NCBI RefSeq assembly: GCF_002897295.1
Contig: NZ_BEXF01000020.1
Coordinates: forward strand, 47,065-111,064
Origin: Brevibacillus reuszeri
GTDB lineage: Bacteria > Bacillota > Bacilli > Brevibacillales > Brevibacillaceae
Length of the DNA: 64,000 nucleotides
Direction: 5' to 3'
Of this stretch, positions 33,164-41,469 are shown piece by piece. The notes under the pieces were generated by a model that was not told the origin of the DNA, ran no database searches, and saw nothing but the letters and a program-made list of their open reading frames with translations. The stretch's first letter is position 1. Each line of letters starts with the position of its first letter. A program made the position numbers and the translations under genes.

Positions 33164-33207
33164 AGTCCGGAAGTCACTTTACTTTAAAGCTCTTTTCTTT
33201 CAATGAC

Positions 33208-33975
33208 CTACGTAAAAATCAATTCATAAATCATTTTTGTAATCAACGTGATAGAAACAGCCAAGAACAACGGACGAACATAACGGACGCCTGTTTTGAT
33301 CGCCACACGCGCACCAATGCTCGCACCGAGAAGCATAGCGACACCCATGACCAGACCAGTCAATAAAATAACCTTGCCTTCCATAGCGAAAACGAACAAG
33401 GCGGAGATGTTACTCGCCAGATTCAGAATCCGTCCATTCCCGGCAGCGATCACAAAATCATAACCGAACAAGAGCACCATCAAGAAAACGAAAAACGAAC
33501 CGGTTCCCGGTCCGAAAAAGCCATCGTAAAATCCAATTAAAAAGGTAAAGGGAATCCCGACACCGAGTGTGAACTTGGTGAGGCCTTTAAAGTTGGAATC
33601 TTGACCGAACCGTTTGTTAAACAAGGTGTAGACAAAAATCAGTGCCATCATGATGATAACCAGTACCTTTAATAGCTCCTGAGGAACAAACAGTACCGTT
33701 TTTGCCCCAAAGTAGGCCCCTATTAATGAGACGGGAAAGAGGATAAGCATGAGCTTCTTGTCAAACTTGCCGTTTCGAATAAAGGTTACGGAGCTGGTAG
33801 CGGACGAAATTGTACCTGCGAGTTTGTTCGTACCCAGTGCCAGGTAGGGAGGAATTCCTAAACCCAAGAGAGCAGGGAGAGAGATCAGCCCACCTCCGCC
33901 TACCGTACTGTCAATGAAGGCAGCGACAAACCCGAAGAATGCGAGAAAGATAATGGTTGATAAGTCCATTTCCAC
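33208..33975 (-). CDS. TauE/SafE (TSUP) family membrane transporter
   Basis: The 255-residue protein has about eight hydrophobic helices and the family opening FFGFVAAFIDSTVGGGGLISLPALLGLGIPPYLALGTNKLAG, ending LAVSITLITKMIYELIF. TSUP proteins export or import sulfite, sulfonates or other small organic anions; substrate is unknown. GTG start at 33975, 6 bases after AGGTGA; an internal ATG at 33969 is possible. It is divergent from sodA. Confidence 0.92.
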   Translation of the reverse strand: MEMDLSTIIFLAFFGFVAAFIDSTVGGGGLISLPALLGLGIPPYLALGTNKLAGTISSATSSVTFIRNGKFDKKLMLILFPVSLIGAYFGAKTVLFVPQELLKVLVIIMMALIFVYTLFNKRFGQDSNFKGLTKFTLGVGIPFTFLIGFYDGFFGPGTGSFFVFLMVLLFGYDFVIAAGNGRILNLASNISALFVFAMEGKVILLTGLVMGVAMLLGASIGARVAIKTGVRYVRPLFLAVSITLITKMIYELIFT

Positions 33976-34094
33976 AAAAGATCACCTGATTCTCTAGTTT
34001 GTATTAATCCAAGTCTAGCATGCTCTACCCTGTTTGCAAGATGGAAATCTACTGAAATAAATGAATAGATTAATATACTTTGCAAACCGATTTG

Positions 34095-34123
34095 TTGTAA
34101 AAGTACGTTCTTTGAAGTATAAT
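34095..34123 (+). promoter_or_regulatory. SigmaA-type promoter of sodA
   Basis: -35 TTGTAA (34095-34100), 17-base spacer, and a perfect -10 TATAAT (34118-34123), 45 bases before the sodA start. Confidence 0.75.
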
Positions 34124-34168
34124 AAAGGCGAAGCTTGACCCATACATATTTTGAGGAGGAATGTTAAA

Positions 34169-34777
34169 ATGGCACATCAACTTCCTGCATTGCCTTATGC
34201 ACATGATGCACTGGTTCCACACATCGACGCTCAAACCATGGAGATCCACCACGGACGTCACCATGCTACGTATGTAAACAACCTGAATGCTGCTCTCGAA
34301 GGTCATGCTGACCTGCAAAACAAAAGCGTTGAAGAATTGATCAGCAACCTGGATGCTTTGCCAGAAGGTATCCGCACTGCAGTTCGCAACAACGGTGGCG
34401 GACATGCAAACCACACTCTGTTCTGGGAAATCCTGAGCCCGAACGGCGGCGGCGCACCAACTGGTGAGCTGGCTGACGCTATCAACGCGGCTTTCGGAAG
34501 CTTTGACAACTTCAAAGCTGAATTCGCAAAAGCAGCTACAACTCGCTTCGGTTCCGGCTGGGCTTGGCTGACTGCTGAAGGCGGAAAAGTGGCTATCTCT
34601 TCCACTCCTAACCAAGACAGCCCTGTAATGGAAGGCAAAACACCTATCCTCGGTCTGGATGTATGGGAGCATGCTTACTACCTGAACTACCAAAACAAAC
34701 GCCCTGACTACATCGCGGCGTTTTGGAACGTAGTAAACTGGGATGAAGTAAGCAAGCGTTTCGCAGCTGCGAAATAA
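34169..34777 (+). CDS. sodA: Superoxide dismutase, Mn/Fe type
   Basis: The product is 202 residues from the ATG at 34169 (9 bases after GAGGAGGA), starting MAHQLPALPY. Metal ligands are visible as H27 (MEIHHGRHH), a His in NHTLFWE (~82), and D164/H168 in the signature DVWEHAYY. Residues around the active site (GGGHANH, GSGWAWL) suit the manganese form, which is usual in Bacillales. It removes superoxide in the cytoplasm. Codon use looks biased toward common codons, as in a highly expressed gene. A terminator follows. Confidence 0.96.
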   Translation: MAHQLPALPYAHDALVPHIDAQTMEIHHGRHHATYVNNLNAALEGHADLQNKSVEELISNLDALPEGIRTAVRNNGGGHANHTLFWEILSPNGGGAPTGELADAINAAFGSFDNFKAEFAKAATTRFGSGWAWLTAEGGKVAISSTPNQDSPVMEGKTPILGLDVWEHAYYLNYQNKRPDYIAAFWNVVNWDEVSKRFAAAK

Positions 34778-34794
34778 TTGCAGGCTCACTCATC

Positions 34795-34828
34795 AAAAGC
34801 TTGTCGTGTAATGCGGCAAGCTTTTTTT
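34795..34828 (+). terminator. Terminator of sodA
   Basis: AAAAGCTTGTCG/CGGCAAGCTTTT with a short loop and eight T. Confidence 0.88.
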
Positions 34829-34897
34829 GCATTGCACCAAGGATATTCTTCAATACTACAATGAGAAGGCCCCCAAAAATGCCAGGAGGAAATCAAA

Positions 34898-35121
34898 AGC
34901 TGGCGAGAGGAAACAGGAGAAAATGCGAAGCTCTTTGGGACACCTACCGAGGCGCAATGGATAAAGAGAAACACGCCTTTAAGCGTCCACCTTTGAGAAT
35001 CACCTTGAAAAGGCTACTTTTGGACGCGGTTTCTCTTTAGAAATGGAGCCGTCCAGTGAATCAACCAAGCTAGTGGCCCAAGAAGCTGTAGCATTTTCTC
35101 CTGTTTCCTCTCCTCCACTAC
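34898..35121. repeat. Large imperfect palindrome (about 220 bp), second repeat family
   Basis: Left arm 34898-34988 and right arm 35012-35121 are inverted, imperfect copies of one another. Blocks that pair are GAGAGGAAACAGGAGAAAATG with CATTTTCTCCTGTTTCCTCTC, TAAAGAGAAAC with GTTTCTCTTTA, and GCGTCC with GGACGC near the centre. No open frame lies within. A solo arm occurs at 33116-33163. The shape is that of a MITE or fold-back element or a long structured RNA. Confidence 0.75.
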
Positions 35122-35135
35122 CCCCCCCCCCCCCC
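35121..35135 (+). repeat. C15 homopolymer tract
   Basis: Fifteen consecutive C directly abut the end of the palindrome, about 108 bases upstream of the dioxygenase-like gene. A TATAAT-like -10 (35173-35178) lies 38 bases further on. Such tracts slip during replication; the exact length may also be a sequencing uncertainty. Confidence 0.9.
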
Positions 35136-35242
35136 GACAAAAAAGGGGATAGTAAACAAAACAAATATGCGTTATAATACTTACAAAAAGTAACTAAGTT
35201 TATAAAGTAAAGCTATATAGCTTTCAGAGGAGAGTGTTTCCC

Positions 35243-36037
35243 ATGATGCCATCATTTTTTATCGCTCACGGAGCTCCGTTGCTTGCGATTGAAAACAACG
35301 TATATACACAAGCCATGAATCAATTGCCAAGTCTTCTGCCGCGTCGTCCACGCGCAATCGTCATGTTCTCGGCGCACTGGGAGGCTTTTGAACAAAACGT
35401 TGGGTCCGTAGATACATTCCCGACGATCCATGACTTTGGCGGCTTTCCGCAAGAGCTGTATGAAATTCAATACCCGGCCAAAGGTGACAGCGAAATCGCC
35501 AAAGAAACTGTCGAGCTTTTGCAAAAGGCGGGTGTACCTGTCAGCTTCAATTCAACGCGCGGGCTGGACCACGGACATTGGGTCGTGCTGAGACATGTAT
35601 TCCCGGATGCAGATGTTCCGGTCGTCGCACTTTCCGTCAACCCAAATCTGACGATCGAACAGCAGTATGCGATTGGAAAGGCACTGAGTCCGCTGCGTGA
35701 AAAAGACGTACTCATTATCGGAAGTGGCGGTACCGTTCATAATTTTTCTTACATCGACATGCGCGAGACATCCGGTGGTGCATTTGAGTGGGCACTCCAG
35801 TTTGAGGAATGGCTGGAAAATACGCTGACTGAATGGAAGGTAGACGATCTGGCGAAATATCGTGAGCTCGCTCCTCATGCGGAAAAGGCCGTTCCTGTAT
35901 ATGGCAGCGAGCATTTCGTTCCGCTGGTTTATGTGATGGGGGCAGCAGATGATGCTCGCTTTGCGAAGCGAGTGCATATGAGCTTCCGTTACGGCAGTCT
36001 CAGCCATACGATCTGGCAGTTTGGTGAGGCCAAGTAA
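35243..36037 (+). CDS. Extradiol ring-cleavage dioxygenase family (LigB/4,5-DOPA dioxygenase-like)
   Basis: The product is 264 residues from the ATG at 35243, 9 bases after GAGGAGA. Metal ligands of the LigB fold are likely H9 (FFIAHGAP), the His of STRGLDHGHWVVLRH (~107-120) and of GSGGTVHNFS (~165). DODA-type members act on catechol-like or unknown substrates. The stop TAA overlaps the next ATG (TAATG), so it is translationally coupled with the ECF41 sigma factor. Such oxidoreductase/decarboxylase genes are frequent ECF41 neighbours. Confidence 0.88.
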   Translation: MMPSFFIAHGAPLLAIENNVYTQAMNQLPSLLPRRPRAIVMFSAHWEAFEQNVGSVDTFPTIHDFGGFPQELYEIQYPAKGDSEIAKETVELLQKAGVPVSFNSTRGLDHGHWVVLRHVFPDADVPVVALSVNPNLTIEQQYAIGKALSPLREKDVLIIGSGGTVHNFSYIDMRETSGGAFEWALQFEEWLENTLTEWKVDDLAKYRELAPHAEKAVPVYGSEHFVPLVYVMGAADDARFAKRVHMSFRYGSLSHTIWQFGEAK

Positions 36038-36921
36038 TGCAGGATCGCATGGAGGATGTTTATCAAGAGTACAAGGCCCTCCTGTTTTCACTTGCTTATC
36101 GTATGCTCGGGTCGGTTACCGAGGCAGAGGATATCGTACAGGAGACGTTTCTTGCTTTTGCGCAAAATGACATCAACGACATTCACCATGTAAAAAGCTA
36201 TTTGTGCAAGGCAGTGACTAATCGCTGCCTGGATTTGTTAAAATCCGCGCGTTGGAAACGGGAGCAGTATGTAGGAGAATGGCTGCCTGAACCGTTTATG
36301 GATGAAAAAAGCGAGAACGATCCCTTGCATGCAGTGATGGCAAAAGAGGCTGTGTCCTACGGCTTGCTCGTTTTGCTCGATACACTCACCCCAATTGAGC
36401 GTGCTGTTTACGTGTTGCGTACCGCTCTTGACTACGATTATCGTACAATCGCTGAGATGCTGGAAAAAACAGAGGATAGCTGCCGCAAGCTGTTCAGTCG
36501 TGCCGGACAAAAGCTCAAGGGAGCCGGCTTGCAGACAGAGGCGCAGCCGGAGCGATCCACCCGATTGGTCACACAGCTCATCCAAGCAATATCGCAATCT
36601 GACGCCAAAACGTTGATCCGCTTGCTGACTCACGATGCTGTTCTTGTAAGTGATGGCGGCGGAAAAGTAAAAGCGGCTATCAATCCTATTTACACGGATC
36701 AGCGTGTCGTTGCTTTTTTACTCGGGATCTGGCCCCGGTGGGCACCTAGCTCGACGATGGAGGTTCGCTCTATGAACGGTCAGGACGGAATTGCCCTGAT
36801 TTCAGATGGCGAATTGAAAATTACCTTCCAACTCGTTCTGCATCCAGAAGAGGAGCGGATCGAACGGCTTTACATGATGGTCAATCCAGAAAAATTATCC
36901 CATCTTGCCATGAAAGCATGA
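36037..36921 (+). CDS. ECF41-type RNA polymerase sigma factor with SnoaL-like C-terminal extension
   Basis: The 294-residue protein has sigma-2 (~8-75), the linker motif WLPEP (82-86), sigma-4 (~110-165) and a C-terminal NTF2/SnoaL-like extension (~175-294) bearing DGGGKV (206-211) and NPEKL (283-287, consensus NPDKL). These three motifs define group ECF41, in which the extension, not a separate anti-sigma factor, controls activity. Accordingly no anti-sigma gene is adjacent. It shares 1 base with the upstream dioxygenase-like gene. The signal is unknown. Confidence 0.95.
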   Translation: MQDRMEDVYQEYKALLFSLAYRMLGSVTEAEDIVQETFLAFAQNDINDIHHVKSYLCKAVTNRCLDLLKSARWKREQYVGEWLPEPFMDEKSENDPLHAVMAKEAVSYGLLVLLDTLTPIERAVYVLRTALDYDYRTIAEMLEKTEDSCRKLFSRAGQKLKGAGLQTEAQPERSTRLVTQLIQAISQSDAKTLIRLLTHDAVLVSDGGGKVKAAINPIYTDQRVVAFLLGIWPRWAPSSTMEVRSMNGQDGIALISDGELKITFQLVLHPEEERIERLYMMVNPEKLSHLAMKA

Positions 36922-36926
36922 TTTTT

Positions 36927-36953
36927 TGTCACAAGATCGAGTGGGTAGTCGTC
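36927..36953 (+). promoter_or_regulatory. ECF41-type promoter before the AhpD-like gene
   Basis: TGTCACA (36927-36933), 16 bases, then CGTC (36950-36953). This is the form I recall for promoters recognised by ECF41 sigma factors. It lies 38-64 bases before the downstream start codon and just past the sigma gene. Confidence 0.8.
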
Positions 36954-36990
36954 TTTGAGGGTGTAAACCAATAAAAAGGCGAGAGGATCG

Positions 36991-37443
36991 ATGATCATGA
37001 AAGCAAGAATGAACTATCGCAACGTAAACCCGCAAGCATATCAAGCAATGCTTCAGCTAGAAAAATTTGTGCAAGAAAGTGGCCTCGACAAAAAGCTTAT
37101 CGAGCTGATCAAAATTCGTGCTTCGCAAATAAACGGCTGCGCTTTTTGCCTCGATATGCACACGAAGGATGCGCGCAAGCTGGGAGAGACAGAGCAACGT
37201 ATTTACTTGCTGAATGCTTGGAGAGAATCCGCTGTTTACTCGGAAGCGGAGCGCTCTGTACTTGCCTTGACTGAGGCTGTGACAGTCATTACGAATGGCG
37301 GTGTGTCTGATGAGGTGTATGCAGAGGTCAGAGAGCACTTTGACGAAGACCAATGTGTAGCACTCATTATGGCAATCAATACAATCAATTGCTGGAACCG
37401 AATTGCAATCACTACGGGGATGACGGCTCCAGCTATCCTGTAA
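36991..37443 (+). CDS. Carboxymuconolactone decarboxylase/AhpD-like alkylhydroperoxidase
   Basis: The 150-residue CMD-family protein has the AhpD-type redox motif C50-AF-C53 followed by H57 (INGCAFCLDMHTKDARK). These proteins act as peroxidase-linked thiol reductants or decarboxylases. ATG at 36991 follows AGAGGATCG; a second in-frame ATG at 36997 is possible. It is preceded by an ECF41-type promoter and is the likely target of the sigma factor next door. Confidence 0.92.
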   Translation: MIMKARMNYRNVNPQAYQAMLQLEKFVQESGLDKKLIELIKIRASQINGCAFCLDMHTKDARKLGETEQRIYLLNAWRESAVYSEAERSVLALTEAVTVITNGGVSDEVYAEVREHFDEDQCVALIMAINTINCWNRIAITTGMTAPAIL

Positions 37444-37449
37444 AAAAGA

Positions 37450-37491
37450 GAAAGACACGCTTGCATGATAATGCGCGAGCGTGTCTTTTTT
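37450..37491 (+). terminator. Terminator
   Basis: AAAGACACGCTTGC/GCGCGAGCGTGTCTTT with a short AT-rich loop and six T. Confidence 0.87.
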
Positions 37492-37493
37492 GT

Positions 37494-38039
37494 TTAAACA
37501 TCCATCTCCACTTTTCTTCCCGGGTAATACTGCATATTCTCGGAATGAGGGTTTCCTTTTGCCGAAATGGACGTCGGGGTAATTCTGAAAATAGCGGTGG
37601 CACTTCCCATAGAGGAACGATACTTGAGCACATGCTGCAACGACAAAGGAGCGGAATAGTAGCCGGGCACGTATTTGTCGATCATGGCTTGCATGGCGTC
37701 ACGCATCTCGGCAGGCTCCTGTACGCGTTCGATCGTGCCCGATATAAATACACTCATGTACATCGTGTCCAGATTGGCAGGCACAGGATCAGCCACCGTG
37801 CCATACTCCTCACAGACACTGAAGCACACGCGATTATTGGCGTTTATCATCTCGATTTTTCGGCCTGAATCAGCGCCGTGAAAGTAAATACAGCCATTCC
37901 ACCAGGCAAAATTCAAAGGAAGAATGTACGGCTCGAGCTCGTTTGCTAAACCGAGATTACCGACCTTGGCTTGGAGTAAAAAGGCGTCAATTTGCCCTTG
38001 ATCGGTAATGGTACGTTTAGAATATCGGATGGGTATCAT
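37494..38039 (-). CDS. Pyridoxamine 5-phosphate oxidase-fold (FMN-binding, Nim-like) protein
   Basis: From the ATG at 38039, after GGAGGACC, the product is 181 residues opening MIPIRYSKRTI. The split-barrel pattern is typical of the PNPOx-like/NimA family: GNLGLANELEPYILPLNFAWWNGCIYFHGADSG (FMN phosphate site) and RVCFSVCEE. Members bind flavin and reduce small nitro-compounds or are of unknown substrate. A longer frame to 38129 lacks a ribosome site. It is convergent with the AhpD-like gene. Confidence 0.85.
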   Translation of the reverse strand: MIPIRYSKRTITDQGQIDAFLLQAKVGNLGLANELEPYILPLNFAWWNGCIYFHGADSGRKIEMINANNRVCFSVCEEYGTVADPVPANLDTMYMSVFISGTIERVQEPAEMRDAMQAMIDKYVPGYYSAPLSLQHVLKYRSSMGSATAIFRITPTSISAKGNPHSENMQYYPGRKVEMDV

Positions 38040-38156
38040 GGCAGGTCCTCCAGTCAGCTTACGATTTAAGATTGCTTGTAAAACGATCGTAATCGGTTTC
38101 TGACGTGGTATGAAGGGGCAATTTTGCACAAAGGAAGCGGGTCAGATGAGAAAGAC

Positions 38157-38202
38157 AAAGACCGCCCAAAGCTTTTGCTTTTTGGACGGTCCTAGTTTTT
38201 CT
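38157..38202 (-). terminator. Terminator of the YdjM-like gene (possibly bidirectional)
   Basis: GACCGCCCAAAGC/GCTTTTTGGACGGTC stem around a TTTT loop, with T-rich tails on both strands. It lies just after the minus-strand stop at 38209. Confidence 0.82.
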
Positions 38203-38208
38203 TATATC

Positions 38209-39204
38209 TTACCCTAACTGCCGATTGGAATCCAATTTTTTGCTAAGCTGATCCTCACCGCGATGAATCCAGCCAACAAACGAATCGCGAATGGTCAGAT
38301 CAAAGTCGAGATACACAACCGCGACGAACATGTAATGACTTTTCCCTTGAAAGCGGGAGCGATAGCGCAGATCGATCCATTTTACCTCGTAGCCAAAGGG
38401 ACGTTCCTTAGTCTCCACATGCACATGATGGGTGAAGGCGAGGAAGGATTGCACCTTGAAGCTTTTTTTGGCAGCTGCGATACGCTCATTTTCGGGCTTA
38501 ATGGAAAACGTGTCGAGAATGACGACGTCACCGGAAACAACCTCGCCTACGTACCAGTGGTGCTCAGTCTTGGCAACAAAAGTCCAGTACGTCCACGAAA
38601 GTGTGGGGATGATCGTGTAAGTCCCAGCTTTTCCGATGCGTTGACGCACCAGCTCTGTCGTTCGTTTTTGTACTTGAACCCGCCAGTAGTAATAGCCGGC
38701 GATAATGATGTATATCAGAAGAAACGACCTGCCCGGATCGACGCCCGAAGCCCAAAGCAAGAAGCCGACGAGGTGAGCGGCGAAAATGAACGGGTCAAAA
38801 ATGAAGATGGCGTTGAGAGCGACCCATTTATCGCGAAACGGGTACAAGCCCTTGGTGCCATACGAATTGAACAAGTCCACGAATACGTGCAGGCAAACCG
38901 CTAAAAAGATCCAGCTGAGCAGATGGAACCAATGTGTTTGCGGCATAATTGCCTGTATGAGGACAAAGATCGCTCCTGTCCAGAGAAACAGTGCTGGAAC
39001 AGAGTGCGAAACTCCCCGATGGTTGCGTACATAGGCAGCGGTGCCACGGAGGCGGACCAAGCCATCCAGATCAGGTGCTTGTGAGCCGATGACCGTGCCG
39101 ATCATGACGGCTCCTGCGAGTGCCGGAGTAGAAGCTACAACAGGATCGAGATAGGCGAGACCGGCTAATCCAAAGCCCATGGCAAAGTGTGTGGCGGTAT
39201 CCAT
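38209..39204 (-). CDS. YdjM-type metal-dependent hydrolase, membrane bound
   Basis: The 331-residue protein opens MDTATHFAMGFGLAGLAYLDP, the YdjM/LexA-binding membrane hydrolase signature (His and Asp near the N-terminus), and has SQAPDLDGLVRL (~45-56) and HRGVSHSVPALFLW (~63-76), which hold putative metal ligands. Several hydrophobic helices (~75-180) are followed by a ~150-residue soluble C-terminal part. The substrate is unknown. ATG start follows GGAGGAAGAC. Confidence 0.85.
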   Translation of the reverse strand: MDTATHFAMGFGLAGLAYLDPVVASTPALAGAVMIGTVIGSQAPDLDGLVRLRGTAAYVRNHRGVSHSVPALFLWTGAIFVLIQAIMPQTHWFHLLSWIFLAVCLHVFVDLFNSYGTKGLYPFRDKWVALNAIFIFDPFIFAAHLVGFLLWASGVDPGRSFLLIYIIIAGYYYWRVQVQKRTTELVRQRIGKAGTYTIIPTLSWTYWTFVAKTEHHWYVGEVVSGDVVILDTFSIKPENERIAAAKKSFKVQSFLAFTHHVHVETKERPFGYEVKWIDLRYRSRFQGKSHYMFVAVVYLDFDLTIRDSFVGWIHRGEDQLSKKLDSNRQLG

Positions 39205-39370
39205 GGAATCGTTGTCTTCCTCCCTTCCTTACAGGCTGATCTTTATTGTTTATTATAGCGCGCGGGACGATATATTTCCCTCATTCTGCTGAAAAAAATT
39301 GTGAGCTTGTTCCCATTGGGCTAGAAAGGTATGATGTAGGGGATGAACCTCGAAGGGGAGGGCGCTTAAT

Positions 39371-39655
39371 GTGATCACTGTTTTTATCGAATATAAATTA
39401 GAGCCTGAAAAGCGCACCAAAGGGATGCTGCTGCTCGCTGATATGGCTGCCCGCATGGAAGGAATGGGCGCAAAGCAGTATCGCTCCTGGGAAGGTGTGG
39501 ATCAGCCAGGATTGTTCGTAGAAGCTTTTGATGTAGAGACGTTGGAGCAATACGAGCAAATCAAGGCAGTCCGCCTCGCTGATCGGGACTTTTGCAACTG
39601 TGTGGCGGGAGCGGGCAAGCTGAATGTATGGGCTTTTCGCGCCGCCGAGCTATAG
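39371..39655 (+). CDS. Small conserved hypothetical protein (94 residues)
   Basis: It starts with GTG (39371) after GGGGAGGGCG. The sequence is compact and mixed alpha/beta, opening ITVFIEYKLEPEKRTKGMLLLADMAARME and with WEGVDQPGLFVEAFDVETLEQYEQIKAV. The length and layout resemble dimeric ferredoxin-like (ABM/DUF3291-like) folds, but I do not assign a family. It lies 30 bases before mutY, so the two may be co-transcribed. Confidence 0.65.
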   Translation: MITVFIEYKLEPEKRTKGMLLLADMAARMEGMGAKQYRSWEGVDQPGLFVEAFDVETLEQYEQIKAVRLADRDFCNCVAGAGKLNVWAFRAAEL

Positions 39656-39685
39656 CTTTTAACAAAAGGAGCAGACAAAAAAGAA

Positions 39686-40792
39686 ATGGCAAGGAAAAAA
39701 GAAACCAGTTTGCAGTATACATTGCCGGAAGAATTTCACGTATTCGGATTCGCCAAGGATTTGCTAGCCTGGTACGACTCACAGAAGCGTGATTTACCTT
39801 GGCGCATTAACCGCGATCCTTATCGAGTCTGGGTATCGGAAATCATGCTGCAGCAGACTCGGGTAGAAACCGTTAAACCTTATTATGCAAATTTCATGGA
39901 AAAATTTCCGACCGTAATCGATTTGGCCAAGGCACCAGAGGAAGAAGTGCTCAAGGCGTGGGAGGGGCTTGGCTATTACTCCCGCGCTCGTAATTTGCAA
40001 GCGGCTGCCCGCGAGGTAACGGTGCGTTATGGTGGTGTCGTGCCAGATACACCTGAGGAGATCTCGACGCTAAAAGGCGTTGGTCCGTATACAGCAGGAG
40101 CGATCCTCAGTATCGCGTATGAAAAGGCCGAGCCAGCCGTAGATGGCAATGTCATGCGGGTATTTTCCCGCTTGCTGTATTTGACCGATGATATCGCCAA
40201 ACCTGCCACACGAATCAAAATTGAGCATCTCGTAAGGCAAGTCATTCCTGTCGGGAGAGCCGGAGATTTCAACCAGGCATTGATGGAGCTAGGTGCGATG
40301 GTCTGTGTTCCAAGGACGCCGCAATGCCTGACCTGTCCGGTGTTTGATTACTGTATGGCACGACAGGAAGGCGTTCAGGAGGAGCTGCCGATCAAAGGCA
40401 AGGCAAAGCCGCCGCGTCCTGTAAGCCTGCAGGTTGGTGTCATCGTGCGTGATGGCAAGGTATTGATCAATAAGCGTCCGGAGCAGGGGCTCTTGGCTGG
40501 GATGTGGGAATTCCCGATGGTGGAGTCCGATGCAGACAAGGACACAGCCAAACGTGAAGCACTTGCCAATGGACTGCGCGAGCGATTCGGTATCGATGTC
40601 GAGGTGCTGGAGCCGATTGGCGAGGTTCAGCATATTTTCTCCCATTTGCAATGGAACATGCAGGTCTGGTCCTGTGACTGGATTGATGGTGAGGAATTAC
40701 CGACTCATGCCCGTTACGAAGCATGGGAGGAGCTGGACTCGTATACATTCCCCATGGCTCATCATAAAATTAGGCAGTTGTTGCAGCGATAA
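39686..40792 (+). CDS. mutY: A/G-specific adenine DNA glycosylase
   Basis: The 368-residue MutY has catalytic E52 in SEIMLQQT, helix-hairpin-helix KGVGPYTAGAI (~129-139), catalytic Asp in AVDGNVMRVFSR (~152), and the iron-sulfur ligands CVPRTPQCLTCPVFDYC. The C-terminal Nudix-like domain (~250-368) recognises 8-oxoG. It removes adenine opposite 8-oxoguanine in base excision repair. GGAG lies about 14 bases upstream, so the ribosome site is weak or coupled to the preceding small gene. Confidence 0.95.
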   Translation: MARKKETSLQYTLPEEFHVFGFAKDLLAWYDSQKRDLPWRINRDPYRVWVSEIMLQQTRVETVKPYYANFMEKFPTVIDLAKAPEEEVLKAWEGLGYYSRARNLQAAAREVTVRYGGVVPDTPEEISTLKGVGPYTAGAILSIAYEKAEPAVDGNVMRVFSRLLYLTDDIAKPATRIKIEHLVRQVIPVGRAGDFNQALMELGAMVCVPRTPQCLTCPVFDYCMARQEGVQEELPIKGKAKPPRPVSLQVGVIVRDGKVLINKRPEQGLLAGMWEFPMVESDADKDTAKREALANGLRERFGIDVEVLEPIGEVQHIFSHLQWNMQVWSCDWIDGEELPTHARYEAWEELDSYTFPMAHHKIRQLLQR

Positions 40793-40814
40793 TTAGATAG
40801 TTCAGCATGAGAAT

Positions 40815-40845
40815 AAAAGCTGTCGAGTGCATCTCGGCAGCTTTT
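40815..40845 (+). terminator. Terminator of mutY
   Basis: AAAAGCTGTCGAG/CTCGGCAGCTTTT perfect-type hairpin with TTTT. Confidence 0.87.
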
Positions 40846-40873
40846 CGTATTGTTACAGACTTTTTAAATCGAT

Positions 40874-40904
40874 TTGTAACCTTTTCCCAGCTCGTTCGAC
40901 TATA
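40874..40904 (+). promoter_or_regulatory. ECF promoter of module 1 (sigma-SpoIIP)
   Basis: TTGTAACC (40874-40881), then 15 bases, then CGACTATA (40897-40904). The same TTGTAACCTTTT block with the same 15-base spacing occurs before module 2 (46948-46978), which suggests recognition by the paralogous sigma factors. Confidence 0.8.
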
Positions 40905-40935
40905 GAGTATCCCAAAAAGAAGGGGGTGTCCCCGT

Positions 40936-41469
40936 TTGCAGGATCAAGCCCGTCTTTCTGAACAGATTAGATGCATCTATGAGCTGTATTACAGAGATGT
41001 GTATCATTTTTTTCTACTGTTCACCGGAACCAAAAGTCAGGCGGAGGATTTAACACAAGAAGTGTTTATCAAGGTATTAAAAGCATTACCTACATTCGAG
41101 AAGCGATCGTCAATTAAGACATGGGTTCTTTCGATTGCAAAGCATACTGGAATTGATCATTATCGCAGAAAAAAACTGATTCACTTCTCCAGCCAGCTTT
41201 TGCGTATCCTTCCTTCAAAAAATGGTCTGCCAGAACAAGCACTCGTAGAAAAGGAGGAACGTGCAAATTTAGAACAATCCCTGTACAAGCTCAAGGAAAA
41301 ATATCGAATAGTCATCATCCTTCGCTGTGTGAATGAGCTGAGTGTGAAGGAAACGGCTGAAATATTGGGATGGAGCGAAGCAAAGGTAAAGGTCAGCTAT
41401 CATCGGGCATTAAAACAACTAAAGAATGAGTTGTTTTTAGAGGAAGGAGAGTCTTCACATGCCAAATAA
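40936..41469 (+). CDS. ECF sigma factor, module 1
   Basis: The 177-residue protein has sigma-2 (ELYYRDVYHFFLLFTGTKSQAEDLTQEVF, ~15-45) and sigma-4 (ELSVKETAEILGWSEAKVKVSYHRALKQLK, ~133-162) regions. TTG start at 40936 after AAGAAGGGGGTG. It is clearly paralogous to the sigma factor at 44869-45405, sharing QEVF, IKTW, SIAK, YYRK/HYRRKK and SEAKVKV blocks. It overlaps the SpoIIP-type gene by 11 bases. The promoter in front suggests autoregulation. Confidence 0.93.
   Translation: MQDQARLSEQIRCIYELYYRDVYHFFLLFTGTKSQAEDLTQEVFIKVLKALPTFEKRSSIKTWVLSIAKHTGIDHYRRKKLIHFSSQLLRILPSKNGLPEQALVEKEERANLEQSLYKLKEKYRIVIILRCVNELSVKETAEILGWSEAKVKVSYHRALKQLKNELFLEEGESSHAK

Noticed and set aside
35121..35135. C15 tract as assembly artefact only
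   Set aside because: Cannot be decided from sequence; kept as a feature because the flanking sequence is intact and it adjoins the palindrome.
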